DNA of 64,000 nucleotides, from the NCBI GenBank assembly GCA_963800725.1, contig CAWDCE010000027.1, positions 62,001-126,000 of the forward strand. The letters are read 5' to 3'. This stretch comes from Bog-473 sp963800725. GTDB lineage: Bacteria > Actinomycetota > Acidimicrobiia > Acidimicrobiales > RAAP-2. Below, one piece after another: positions 36,731-44,990 of the stretch. A model generated the notes under the pieces. It ran no database searches, had not been told where the DNA came from, and was given only the letters and a program-made list of their open reading frames with translations. The stretch's first letter is position 1; every line of letters starts with the position of its first letter. The translations under genes and the position numbers were made by a program.

Positions 36731-38419
36731 TCAGCTCCCGTGCAGCAGCCCAATGACCACCGAATCGTAGAGTGCCTGCCAGCTGGCCTCGATGATGTTC
36801 TCCGACACCCCAATGGTGGTCCACGTGACCAGGCCGTCGGTGGTATCGACGAGGACCCGGGTCACGGCCCCAGTTCCTTGGCCCGCACTCAGCACGCGCA
36901 CCCGGTAGTCGGTGAGATGGATTGATCCGAGGACCGGGAACTTGGGCTCGATCGCCGCTCGAAGCGCCGCATCGAGCGCGTTGACCGGACCGTTGCCTTC
37001 GGCGGTGGCCACAATGCGTTCGTCGCCGACATGGACCTTGACGGTCGCTTCGGTGGTGACCCCGAGCGCACTGGCGGTTGACGTGACCGAGTCGGCCGGG
37101 TCCGTGTGGTCGGTGATGACCCGGAATGACTCGACGCTGAAGTAGCCGGGCTTCCAGCCCGTCGCCCGACGCAACAACAGTTCGAGCGACCCGTCGGCCA
37201 CTTCGAAGTGGTAGCCCTCGTGCTCGAGGCGCTTGAGCTCTTCGAGCACGCCACCGAGCAGGTCGCCATCGATCTCGAGGCCGAGTTCGGCCGCCTTCAT
37301 GGCCAAGGTGGAGCGCCCTGCCATCTCCGAGACCACCACGCGCGTCCCGTTCCCAACGGCGTTGGGCTCGATGTGCTCGTAGAGGTCGGCGCTGCGGGCG
37401 ACCGCGCTTGCGTGCAAGCCACCCTTGTGTGCGAAGACCGAGTTCCCGACGTAGGGCTGCTGGGGATTGGGCGAGATGTTGACGAGCTCGGCGATGTGAT
37501 GGGCCACCGGGGTTAACAGCTCGAGGCGGTCGTTCGGGATGGTGCGGATGTTGAGTTTCAACGACAGGTTCGGGATGGCGGCCGACAGGTCGGTGTTCCC
37601 GGCCCGCTCGCCATAGCCGTTGATGCAGCCCTGGACCTGGGTTGCCCCGGCTTGGACCGCGACCAACGAGTTCGCCACCGCACACCCCGCATCGTTGTGG
37701 CAGTGGATCCCGAGTTGTGCGCTGGTGTGTTCGCGCACATCGGCCACCGCCGCGCCGATGTCGTCGGGGAGCGAACCGCCATTGGTGTCACACAGCACCA
37801 GCGCCTCGGCGCCCGCCTCTTCGGCCGCGCTGAGCACCCGAAGCGCGAAGTCGCGGTTGCGCCGGTAACCGTCGAAGAAGTGCTCGGCGTCGAGAAAGAC
37901 CCGCAGGTCGTGCTTGATCAGGTACTCGATCGAGTCGCTGACCATGGCCACGCCTTCGTCGAGCGAGGTGCGCAGCGCCTCGGCGACGTGGCGATCCCAG
38001 GTCTTGGCCACGATGCAGGCGACCGGCGCCCCGGCCCCAATCAAGTTGGCCAGCACCGCATCCTCGTGGGGGGCGACGCCGGCGCGGCGCGTCGATCCGA
38101 ACGCGACGAGCGTGGCCGTGGCCAGCTTCAGCTCCTTTTGCGCCCGGGCGAAGAACTCCACGTCTTTCGGATTCGCCCCGGGCCAACCGCCCTCGATGAA
38201 GGTGACGCCGAGGTGGTCGAGTTGCTCGGCCACGCGCAGCTTGTCATCGACCGAGAGCGACAACCCCTCTTGTTGACTGCCGTCGCGCAAGATCGTGTCG
38301 AAGATGTCGACCGAGGTCGGGAGGTCGGGCAGCTCGTAGTCGTGGGCGTGGTGCGTCTGGCCGTTGGCGTGGGTGTGGCGGGTCGCGCCGTGCTGATGTG
38401 CGGTGCCCTCACTCGACAT
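36731..38419 (-). CDS. cimA: (R)-citramalate synthase
   Basis: Condenses acetyl-CoA and pyruvate to citramalate, the first step of threonine-independent isoleucine synthesis. 562 residues. TIM barrel with VDIFDTILRDGSQQEGLSLS near residue 37, FIEGGWPGANPKD, IHCHNDAGCAVANSLVA with the metal His pair, and GCINGYGERAGNTDLSAAIP. The C-terminal LeuA-dimer regulatory domain is complete. The N-terminus is unusually His-rich (residues 8-27: HQHGATRHTHANGQTHHAHD). The overlap with ilvE and tight spacing after leuB support a pathway operon; LeuCD and LeuB would carry citramalate on to 2-oxobutanoate. Confidence 0.9.
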   Translation of the reverse strand: MSSEGTAHQHGATRHTHANGQTHHAHDYELPDLPTSVDIFDTILRDGSQQEGLSLSVDDKLRVAEQLDHLGVTFIEGGWPGANPKDVEFFARAQKELKLATATLVAFGSTRRAGVAPHEDAVLANLIGAGAPVACIVAKTWDRHVAEALRTSLDEGVAMVSDSIEYLIKHDLRVFLDAEHFFDGYRRNRDFALRVLSAAEEAGAEALVLCDTNGGSLPDDIGAAVADVREHTSAQLGIHCHNDAGCAVANSLVAVQAGATQVQGCINGYGERAGNTDLSAAIPNLSLKLNIRTIPNDRLELLTPVAHHIAELVNISPNPQQPYVGNSVFAHKGGLHASAVARSADLYEHIEPNAVGNGTRVVVSEMAGRSTLAMKAAELGLEIDGDLLGGVLEELKRLEHEGYHFEVADGSLELLLRRATGWKPGYFSVESFRVITDHTDPADSVTSTASALGVTTEATVKVHVGDERIVATAEGNGPVNALDAALRAAIEPKFPVLGSIHLTDYRVRVLSAGQGTGAVTRVLVDTTDGLVTWTTIGVSENIIEASWQALYDSVVIGLLHGS

Positions 38420-39338
38420 GATCGAGCCAGTCCTTGTACTGATCGACCTCACCGCGGACGGTGGCGAAGTAGATCTCTTGGATCTTGGTGGTGATCGGTC
38501 CGGGCCGTCCGAGCCCGACCTCGCGGTCGTCGACCGAGCGGATCGGGACCACCTCGGCCGCGGTCCCCGACAAGAAGGCCTCGTCCGCCAGGTAGAGATC
38601 GGTGCGGATGATGGATTCGTGGCGCACCTCGATCCCGAGGTCATGCGCAATTGTTTCGATGGAGTGCTGGGTGATGCCGGCCAACGCACCGGCATCAGAG
38701 GTCGGTGGGGTGATGATGACGCCGTCGCGGACGATGAAGATGTTCTCCCCGGTGCATTCGCTCACCGTGCCGTTGGGAGCCAACAAGATCGCCTCGTCGT
38801 AACCGCCCTTGATGGCCTCGACCTTGGCCAGCGACGAGTTCACGTACATGCCAGTGCCCTTGGCCGCCGTCGGGACGGCGTTGGGATCGTGCCGGCGCCA
38901 CGAGCTGATCTTCACCGACACACCGTTGGCCACGCCGTCGTCGCCGAGGTAGGTCCCCCACGGCCAGGCCGCGATCGAGACGTTGGTCGGGCTCGGCAGG
39001 GGGTTGAGTCCCATCTCGCCGTACCCCAAGAAGACCAGCGGGCGCAGGTAGCACCCGTCGGTCAGACCGTTGACCCGCACGACGTCACGGGTGGCGTCGA
39101 TGATCTCGTCGACGGTGAAGGGGATCTCGATCATGAAGACCTTCGCCGAGGCGAAGAGGCGGCGGATGTGGTCGCCGAGCCGGAAGATGGCGACGCCACG
39201 CGAGGTCGGGTAGGCGCGGATGCCTTCGAACACGCCGGACCCGTAGTGCATCGTGTGGGTGAGCACGTGCACGGTCGCGTCAGCCCAGTCAACGAGCTCG
39301 CCGTCCATCCAGATCTTCTCCGTCGGGGTGATGGGCAT
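38409..39338 (-). CDS. ilvE: Branched-chain amino acid aminotransferase
   Basis: 309 residues, class IV PLP transaminase. Start ATG 39338 follows GAGGAG. Features: WMDGELVDWADATVHVLTHT, GSGVFEGIRAYPTSRG, PLVFLGYGEMGLNP, the PLP Lys in NSSLAKVEAIKGGYDEAILL, and GTVSECTGENIFIVRDG. Transfers the amino group in the last step of Leu, Ile and Val synthesis. Sits 8 bp after leuB and overlaps cimA by 11 bp. Intact. Confidence 0.95.
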   Translation of the reverse strand: MPITPTEKIWMDGELVDWADATVHVLTHTMHYGSGVFEGIRAYPTSRGVAIFRLGDHIRRLFASAKVFMIEIPFTVDEIIDATRDVVRVNGLTDGCYLRPLVFLGYGEMGLNPLPSPTNVSIAAWPWGTYLGDDGVANGVSVKISSWRRHDPNAVPTAAKGTGMYVNSSLAKVEAIKGGYDEAILLAPNGTVSECTGENIFIVRDGVIITPPTSDAGALAGITQHSIETIAHDLGIEVRHESIIRTDLYLADEAFLSGTAAEVVPIRSVDDREVGLGRPGPITTKIQEIYFATVRGEVDQYKDWLDHVE

Positions 39339-39346
39339 GGTTCTCC

Positions 39347-40399
39347 TCAAAGCCTTTCTGCAATGGCGTCGCCCACGGCGTTCGTGGACAAGGACAAGGA
39401 CGTCGCGGTCGGGTCGGACATGGCGTTGGTCTGTTCGCGTAGGGCCTTTTGCACCCGTTCGGCTGCCGCAAACTCGCCCAGGTGGGCCAGCATGAGGGCG
39501 GCCGAGTGGATGGCGGCGAGCGGGTTGGCCACACCCCGCCCGGCGATATCGTGCGCCGCTCCGTGGACAGGCTCGAACACCGAGGGCCCGCTTCGGGTGG
39601 GATTGAGGTTGGCCGATGCCGCGAAGCCAATCCCCCCACTCACCGCTCCGGCCAGATCGGTCAAGATGTCGCCGAAGAGGTTGTCAGTCACGATCACGTC
39701 GTAGCGCTTGGGCTGCTCGACCAGGTAGATGCAGGCCGCGTCGACGTGGTTGTAGTCCCAAGTCACGTCGGGGAACTCGGCGGCCACGTCGCTGACGGTT
39801 CGTTGCCACAGGTCGCCGGCGAAGGTCAGCACATTGGTCTTGTGCACCAAGGTGAGCTTGTGCTCGGGTCGGCTGTTGGCGAGTTCGAAGGCGTACCGCA
39901 CGCAGCGCTCGACCCCGAAGCGAGTGTTGACCGAGCCTTGGGTCGCCACCTCGTGCGGCGTGTTGTGGCGCAAGAAGCCGCCTTCTCCGGCGTAGGTACC
40001 CTCGGTGTTCTCGCGAATGACGACGAAATCGGCCCCCTCGGCGATTGAACCGGGTACGCCGGTGAAGGGGCGCAAGTTGATGTAGAGATCCAACGAGAAG
40101 CGCAGCTTGAGGAGGAGTCCCCGCTCCAGCGTGCCGGGGGGCACCGAGGTGTCCCCGACTGGCGGTCCAATGGCCCCGAGCAAGATGGCGTCGAACGTGG
40201 AGAGCTCGGCGAGGGTCTCGTCGCTCAGCACCGTGCGGTCACGCAGGTACCGGGCCGCCCCGAGGTCGAAGTGCGTCGTGGTGAACTCCACCCCGGCCGC
40301 CCGGATCACCTTGAGCGCCTCCGCACAGACCTCGGGCCCGATCCCGTCCCCGCCGATGACGGCGATACGCCAACTGGTTGGAGTGGTCGTGCTGGTCAC
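39347..40399 (-). CDS. leuB: 3-Isopropylmalate dehydrogenase
   Basis: 350 residues. Features: IAVIGGDGIGPEVCAEALKV, the substrate Arg region LLKLRFSLDLYINLRPF, VVIRENTEGTYAGEGGFLRH, VHKTNVLTFAGDLW and VTDNLFGDILTDLAGAVSGG with the metal Asp residues, then EPVHGAAHDIAGRGVANPLA. NAD-dependent oxidative decarboxylation in leucine synthesis and, with citramalate, in isoleucine synthesis. First gene of leuB-ilvE-cimA; a leader peptide and terminator lie 50-140 bp upstream. Confidence 0.95.
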   Translation of the reverse strand: MTSTTTPTSWRIAVIGGDGIGPEVCAEALKVIRAAGVEFTTTHFDLGAARYLRDRTVLSDETLAELSTFDAILLGAIGPPVGDTSVPPGTLERGLLLKLRFSLDLYINLRPFTGVPGSIAEGADFVVIRENTEGTYAGEGGFLRHNTPHEVATQGSVNTRFGVERCVRYAFELANSRPEHKLTLVHKTNVLTFAGDLWQRTVSDVAAEFPDVTWDYNHVDAACIYLVEQPKRYDVIVTDNLFGDILTDLAGAVSGGIGFAASANLNPTRSGPSVFEPVHGAAHDIAGRGVANPLAAIHSAALMLAHLGEFAAAERVQKALREQTNAMSDPTATSLSLSTNAVGDAIAERL

Positions 40400-40447
40400 T
40401 TCGTGGTGCTCCTGTTTCTCGATCTGCGATGAATGGGCCGGGAATTG

Positions 40448-40472
40448 AAAAACCGCCCACCGAGTGGACGGT
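40448..40472 (-). terminator. Attenuator terminator upstream of leuB
   Basis: On the minus strand ACCGTCCAC, loop TCG, GTGGGCGGT form a 9-bp stem with one G-U pair, followed by four more U. It stands between the Val/Ile leader peptide and leuB, which is where an attenuator terminator belongs. Confidence 0.75.
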
Positions 40473-40477
40473 TCAAC

Positions 40478-40500
40478 GGCGCGCGGGGATGCAGCGCGCC
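40478..40500 (-). promoter_or_regulatory. Leader hairpin at the stop codon of the leuB leader peptide
   Basis: GGCGCGC and GCGCGCC (7 bp) enclose TGCATCCCC. The 5' arm begins with the last base of the leader TAG, so a ribosome at the stop codon would melt it. The same arm sequence occurs in the ilvB leader. Confidence 0.65.
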
Positions 40501-40538
40501 TAGTGAATAATGCCTACAACGTGCTCGGAGAGGTACAT
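40500..40538 (-). CDS. Leader peptide of the leuB-ilvE-cimA attenuator
   Basis: A 12-codon frame, MYLSEHVVGIIH, ends TAG. It contains adjacent Val-Val and Ile-Ile codons (GTT GTA, ATT ATT) and one Leu. The stop codon touches a 7-bp hairpin and a terminator follows within 30 bp. The regulatory codons match the operon behind it, whose cimA product opens the isoleucine branch. Not long enough for ordinary gene finding; the assignment rests on the whole arrangement and on the two sibling leaders in this window. Confidence 0.7.
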   Translation of the reverse strand: MYLSEHVVGIIH

Positions 40539-40635
40539 GCGCCAATAGTCTCTCGCAGCCAAGCGCCCTCGTCAACACAGCGGCGCCCCCGGTTCGACCC
40601 GAAGCGGGCGGATTCCGTCGCTGCGCGGGGGCGAT

Positions 40636-40641
40636 TAGCCT
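40636..40641 (+). promoter_or_regulatory. TAGCCT -10-like element upstream of greA
   Basis: TAGCCT is the same hexamer found before the genes at 5858 and 52706. Here it lies 56 bp before the greA GTG, so the transcript would have a leader with its GAAGGA ribosome site. Position-based inference. Confidence 0.3.
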
Positions 40642-40697
40642 GTATCGCGCCGCGGCGGTGCAGGGCACCCCGGGCCACCTCCACCGAAGGAAACGCA

Positions 40698-41198
40698 GTG
40701 ACCAACGCATCTTCGAATGACACAGAAGCGACCCAGCTCACCCAAGGGACCTACGACCGCCTGCACGCGGAGTTGGCCGACCTGACCACGAGGGGCCGGG
40801 TCGAGATCGCCGAGCAGATCGAAGCCGCCCGCGCCCTCGGCGACCTCAAGGAGAACGGTGACTATCACGCCGCCAAAGACGCACAGGGCAAGATGGAGTC
40901 GCGCATCCGCCAGCTCCAGGCGATGCTCAAAGACGTCAAGCTTGTCGACGAGTCCGACGCCGGCGACGGCAGTGTCACCATGGGCAGCACGGTGACGCTG
41001 CGCTACGAGGGCGATGACGAGGACGATACCCAGCAGTTCTTTGTAGGCTCGATCGAAGAGCGCCAGGGCGATCTGCCGGTGCTCTCCCCGAGCGCGCCGC
41101 TCGGGCAGGTCCTCATGGGCAAGAGCGCGGGCGACACCGTCGAGTACACCGCTCCCGGCGGCATGCTCAAGGTGCAAATCGTCGAGGTGACCCACTGA
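40698..41198 (+). CDS. greA: Transcription elongation factor GreA
   Basis: 166 residues from GTG 40698 after GAAGGA. N-terminal coiled coil: LTQGTYDRLHAELADLTTRG, EIAEQIEAARALGDLKENGD with the acidic tip residues, and YHAAKDAQGKMESRIRQLQ. C-terminal FKBP-like domain: GSTVTLRYEGDDEDD, FFVGSIEER, SPSAPLGQVLMGKSAGDTVE. Rescues backtracked RNA polymerase. Its TGA overlaps the leuC ATG (TGATG), so it is read with leuC-leuD, an uncommon pairing. Confidence 0.95.
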   Translation: MTNASSNDTEATQLTQGTYDRLHAELADLTTRGRVEIAEQIEAARALGDLKENGDYHAAKDAQGKMESRIRQLQAMLKDVKLVDESDAGDGSVTMGSTVTLRYEGDDEDDTQQFFVGSIEERQGDLPVLSPSAPLGQVLMGKSAGDTVEYTAPGGMLKVQIVEVTH

Positions 41199-42606
41199 TG
41201 GCGACTCCCGCGCGACCTTGTCCGAGAAGATCTGGGACGCCCATGTGGTCCATGCCGCACCGGGCGAGCCCGACCTCTTGTTCATCGACCTGCACCTGGT
41301 CCACGAGGTCACCTCGCCGCAGGCCTTCGACGGATTGCGCCTGGCCGGCCGGACTGTCCGCCGACCCGACCTCACCGTCGCCACCGCTGATCACAACGTG
41401 CCGACCACCGACATCGACAAGCCGGTCGCCGACCCGATCTCGGCCCAACAACTCCAGGTCCTGACCGACAACTGCGATGAGTTCGGGATCACCTGTTACC
41501 CAATGGGCAATCCCAATCAGGGGATCGTCCACGTGATCGGGCCCGAACAGGGTTGGACCCAACCGGGTATGACCATCGTGTGCGGCGACAGCCACACGTC
41601 GACCCACGGGGCGTTCGGTGCCTTGGCGTTTGGGATCGGGACCAGCGAGGTCGAGCACGTGCTCGCCACCCAGACCCTCGGCCAGGTCCGCCCGGCCACC
41701 ATGGCCGTCAATGTGGAGGGCACGTTGGCCGAGGGGGTCAGCGCCAAAGACGTCGCCCTCGCCATCATCGGGGCCATCGGCACCGGCGGGGGGATCGGCC
41801 ACGTAATCGAGTACCGGGGCTCGGCCATCCGCTCGCTCTCGATGGAGGGCCGCCTCACTTTGTGCAACATGAGCATCGAAGGCGGGGCGCGGGCCGGATT
41901 GGTCGCCCCCGACGACACCACCATCGAGTACCTCAAGGGTCGCGATCACGCACCCACGGGCGACGAGTGGGACGCGGCCGAGGCGTATTGGCGCACGTTG
42001 GTCACCGACGAGGGCGCGACCTTCGACAAGGAGGTCACGCTCGACGCGTCGACCATCACCCCGCACGTGACCTGGGGCACCAATCCCGCCCAGGTCGTCG
42101 CGCTCAGCGCCAATGTCCCCGACCCAGCCACCATGGAGGACCCCGGCGAGCGTGATTCGGCCGAGCGGGCGCTCGAGTACATGGGACTCAAGGCCGGGAC
42201 CCCCATCCGCGACATCCCCGTCGACACCGTGTTCCTCGGTTCGTGCACCAACTCGCGCATCGAGGACCTGCGGGCTGCGGCCGACGTGCTGCGGGGCCGG
42301 TCGGTCCACGACGGGGTGCGCGCCCTGGTGGTGCCCGGCTCGCACCGGGTCAAACAACAGGCCGAATCAGAGGGCCTCGACAAGATCTTCTTGGCGGCGG
42401 GCTTCGAGTGGCGCGAGCCGGGGTGCTCGATGTGTCTGGCCATGAACCCCGACAAGCTCGCCGTGGGCGAGCGCTGCGCGTCCACCTCGAATCGAAATTT
42501 CGAAGGCCGCCAAGGCCGAGGTGGGCGGACCCATCTGGTCTCCCCCGTCGTCGCCGCCGCCACCGCGGTGGCCGGTACCTTCGCCAGCCCCGAGGACCTG
42601 AGCTGA
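41198..42606 (+). CDS. leuC: 3-Isopropylmalate dehydratase large subunit (N-terminal frameshift)
   Basis: Aconitase-family [4Fe-4S] enzyme, about 470 residues. Features: LSEKIWDAHVVHAAPGEPDL, VTSPQAFDGLRLAGR, VCGDSHTSTHGAFGALAFGI, VFLGSCTNSRIEDLRAA with the first cluster Cys, and PGCSMCLAMNPDKL with the other two. The natural start is probably ATG 41198, coupled to the greA stop, but one base seems lost before 41218 because the body is in another frame; TTG 41218 is the first in-frame start. Adjacent leuD supplies the small subunit. Confidence 0.94.
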
Positions 42607-43208
42607 TGGAAGCGGTCACCGTCATCACCGGCCGGGCCGTCCCCCTCGATCGCACCGACGTCGACACCGACCAGATCATTCCCTCCGACTGGCTCAAGCG
42701 GGTCGAACGGACCGGGTTCGGTGCCGGGTTGTTCTCCGAGTGGCGCGACGACCGCGACTTCGTCCTCAACCATCCCGAGTTCGTCGGGGCGACGGTGCTG
42801 GTGGCCGGCCACAACTTCGGCACCGGCTCGTCGCGCGAGCACGCGGTATGGGCCCTCATGGATTACGGCTTCGAGGCCGTCGTCTCGTCGCGCTTCGCCG
42901 ACATTTTCCGCAACAACTGCCATCAAGCAGGGGCTCGTCCCGGTCCAGGTCACACCCGAATTCGCCACGACCTGATGAAGGCGGTCGAAGCCGACCCCGC
43001 GCTCGAGATCACCATCGACGTGGCCCGGGGCACCATCGAGGCACCGGCCGCCGGCCTGGCGGCCGAGTTCCCGCTCGACGAGTTCACCCGCCAACGCCTG
43101 CTCAACGGTTGGGACGACATTGGGCTCTCCTTGCGCCACAGCGACGCCATCTCGGCCCACGAGGAGCGGCGACCGAGCCACCTGCCGTCGGCCCAGTCGA
43201 CGACCTAG
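42606..43208 (+). CDS. leuD: 3-Isopropylmalate dehydratase small subunit (compensating frameshifts)
   Basis: 200 residues, starting one base inside the leuC stop. Features: GRAVPLDRTDVDTDQIIPSD, GATVLVAGHNFGTGSSREHA and VWALMDYGFEAVVSSRFADIF. Between about 42918 and 42975 the reading becomes CHQAGARPGPGHTRIRHD. Another frame over the same bases gives the family sequence AIKQGLVPVQVTPEFATT, after which the original frame resumes with LMKAVEADP. An insertion and a deletion that cancel explain this, so the gene looks open although about 18 residues are wrong. Confidence 0.93.
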   Translation: MEAVTVITGRAVPLDRTDVDTDQIIPSDWLKRVERTGFGAGLFSEWRDDRDFVLNHPEFVGATVLVAGHNFGTGSSREHAVWALMDYGFEAVVSSRFADIFRNNCHQAGARPGPGHTRIRHDLMKAVEADPALEITIDVARGTIEAPAAGLAAEFPLDEFTRQRLLNGWDDIGLSLRHSDAISAHEERRPSHLPSAQSTT

Positions 43209-44929
43209 TCGACGGCGACGGGCACCAGCTCGAAGGCGCCGACATCGACCAGCCCCTGGTCGGTCAGCCGCAGCTCGGGGATCACCGAGAGCCCGAGAAA
43301 ACTCATGTGCATGAATGGGGCGCCAATGGTCGTCCCGAGCGTGCGGGCGGCGTCGACGAGATGATGGAGCCCAATGGCCACGTCGGGCGCGGCCAGGTCG
43401 CTCATCAACCCGCCAATGGGCAGGGCCAGTTCGGCCAGCACGGTGCCGTCGTCGTCGACGGCCACCTGCCCGCCCCCGAGTTCGGCCAGCCGGGCCACCG
43501 CCGCCGCCATCGCCACCGGCCCGTGCGCACCGGCGGCGCCGACCGCCATGGCGTTGTGGGCGTCGTGCCCGACCGTCGAGGCCAGCGCACCGCGGCGAAG
43601 ACCGAAACCGTGCACCCACCCAAGGCCGATCCGTCCGGTGTTGCGGTGACGCTCGACCACGGCCAGCCGGGCCACTTCGGCCGCGGGATCCGACGGGTCG
43701 GTGATCAGCGACGCCGTGTTGAGCGAGCCGTCGCGAATGCCGATGGTGCGGGCCCGTGAACCGGCACGGTGGCCAATGTCGAACGAGGAGGGCGGGGGCG
43801 GCACCGCCAGATGGACGGATCGACGCATGAAGGCAGGAGCCGGGGTGGAGGGCACGGCCCCGTCTCGGATCCGTCCGTCGGCAGCGACCAGGCGGCCGCG
43901 CTGGAAAACCCGGTCCGGCAGGAACCCCGCCAGGGTGTCGAAACACAAGATGTCGGCCTGGTAGCCCGGGCCGAGCGCACCCAGTTCGCTGAAGCCGTGG
44001 TACTCGGCCGGGTTGAGGGTGGCCATGATCAGGGCATCGATCTCGCTGACTCCGGCCCGAACCGCGAGATTCAAGCAGTCGTTGAGGTGACCGACGTCGA
44101 CCAGGGTGTCGGGTTCACGGTCGTCGCTGCACAGCGCCACGTGGTCCGTGCCGTGAGCGAGGACCGTGGGAATGAGGTCGGCCAGGTTCTGGCTGGCGGA
44201 GCCCTGTCGGATGAAGATCCACATCCCCTTGCGCCGCTTCTCTTCGGCTTCTGCGAGCTCGGTGCACTCATGGTCGGACTCAACGCCCGCAGCCAGGTAG
44301 GCGTCGAGGTCCCGGCCGAGCACCCCGGGTGCGTGGCCGTCGACCCGGCGACTGCCAGCCGTGGCGATGCGGGCCAGCATCTCGGGATCACCGGCGATGA
44401 CGCCGGGGAAGTTCATGACTTCGGCGACCCCGATGGCCGCGTGCTCGTGCTGCAACGCAGCCACGTCGGCGGCGAAGAGTTCGGCACCGGGGCTCTCGAA
44501 CTTCGACGCCGGCACGCAACTGCTCGCGCAGACCCCGAACGTAAAGGGCAGTTCGCTCGCCGCTTCGATGAGGGCGGCGACTCCTCGGATACCGAACACA
44601 TTGGCAATCTCGTGCGGGTCGGCCGCGACCGTGGTCGTCCCGAGCGGGAGCACGGTGCGCACGAACTCGTCGACCCACAACTTGGTCGATTCGAGATGCA
44701 TGTGTGCGTCGATCAGGCCGGCGGTGACCGCGGCGCCGTCGAGATCGATGGTCTCTTTGGCTTCGCGCTCACCCCAACCGGCGATGACGCCGTCGGCGAT
44801 GGCCAGGTCGGTGCGCACCCATTCGCGCGTGGAAGGGGACAAGACCCGCCCACCGCGCAGCAACAGGTCGGCCGGAGCATCGCCGCGGGCGACGGCGAGG
44901 ACGTGGGGCGAGGACGGGGCGCGGGCCAT
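43205..44929 (-). CDS. ade: Adenine deaminase
   Basis: 574 residues from the ATG at 44929; an upstream start at 44953 adds eight residues. AdeC-type amidohydrolase: DLLLRGGRVLSPSTREWVRT, AGLIDAHMHLESTKLWVDEF with the metal His pair, VAADPHEIANVFGIRG, CVPASKFESPG, VDGHAPGVLGRDLDAYLAAG, SDHECTELAEA and ALCSDDREPDTLVDVGH. The C-terminal domain has GHDAHNAMAVGAAGAHGPVA. Converts adenine to hypoxanthine in purine salvage. Its TAG shares CTAG with the convergent leuD stop. Confidence 0.93.
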   Translation of the reverse strand: MARAPSSPHVLAVARGDAPADLLLRGGRVLSPSTREWVRTDLAIADGVIAGWGEREAKETIDLDGAAVTAGLIDAHMHLESTKLWVDEFVRTVLPLGTTTVAADPHEIANVFGIRGVAALIEAASELPFTFGVCASSCVPASKFESPGAELFAADVAALQHEHAAIGVAEVMNFPGVIAGDPEMLARIATAGSRRVDGHAPGVLGRDLDAYLAAGVESDHECTELAEAEEKRRKGMWIFIRQGSASQNLADLIPTVLAHGTDHVALCSDDREPDTLVDVGHLNDCLNLAVRAGVSEIDALIMATLNPAEYHGFSELGALGPGYQADILCFDTLAGFLPDRVFQRGRLVAADGRIRDGAVPSTPAPAFMRRSVHLAVPPPPSSFDIGHRAGSRARTIGIRDGSLNTASLITDPSDPAAEVARLAVVERHRNTGRIGLGWVHGFGLRRGALASTVGHDAHNAMAVGAAGAHGPVAMAAAVARLAELGGGQVAVDDDGTVLAELALPIGGLMSDLAAPDVAIGLHHLVDAARTLGTTIGAPFMHMSFLGLSVIPELRLTDQGLVDVGAFELVPVAVD

Positions 44930-44990
44930 GGTGCAGCGTAAACCGAACGACATGTGCGATTCATCAACCGCGGCATGTCAGGATCGGGGC

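Noticed and set aside
35739..37685. Minus-strand frame joining CocE with sequence inside cimA
   Set aside because: The upstream part is out of frame with cimA and has no family features; ATG 36728 is the natural CocE start, 2 bp past cimA.
40400..40560. T-box riboswitch as the explanation for the leuB leader
   Set aside because: No T-box sequence or specifier loop is visible; a short peptide with Val/Ile codons followed by hairpins explains the region better.
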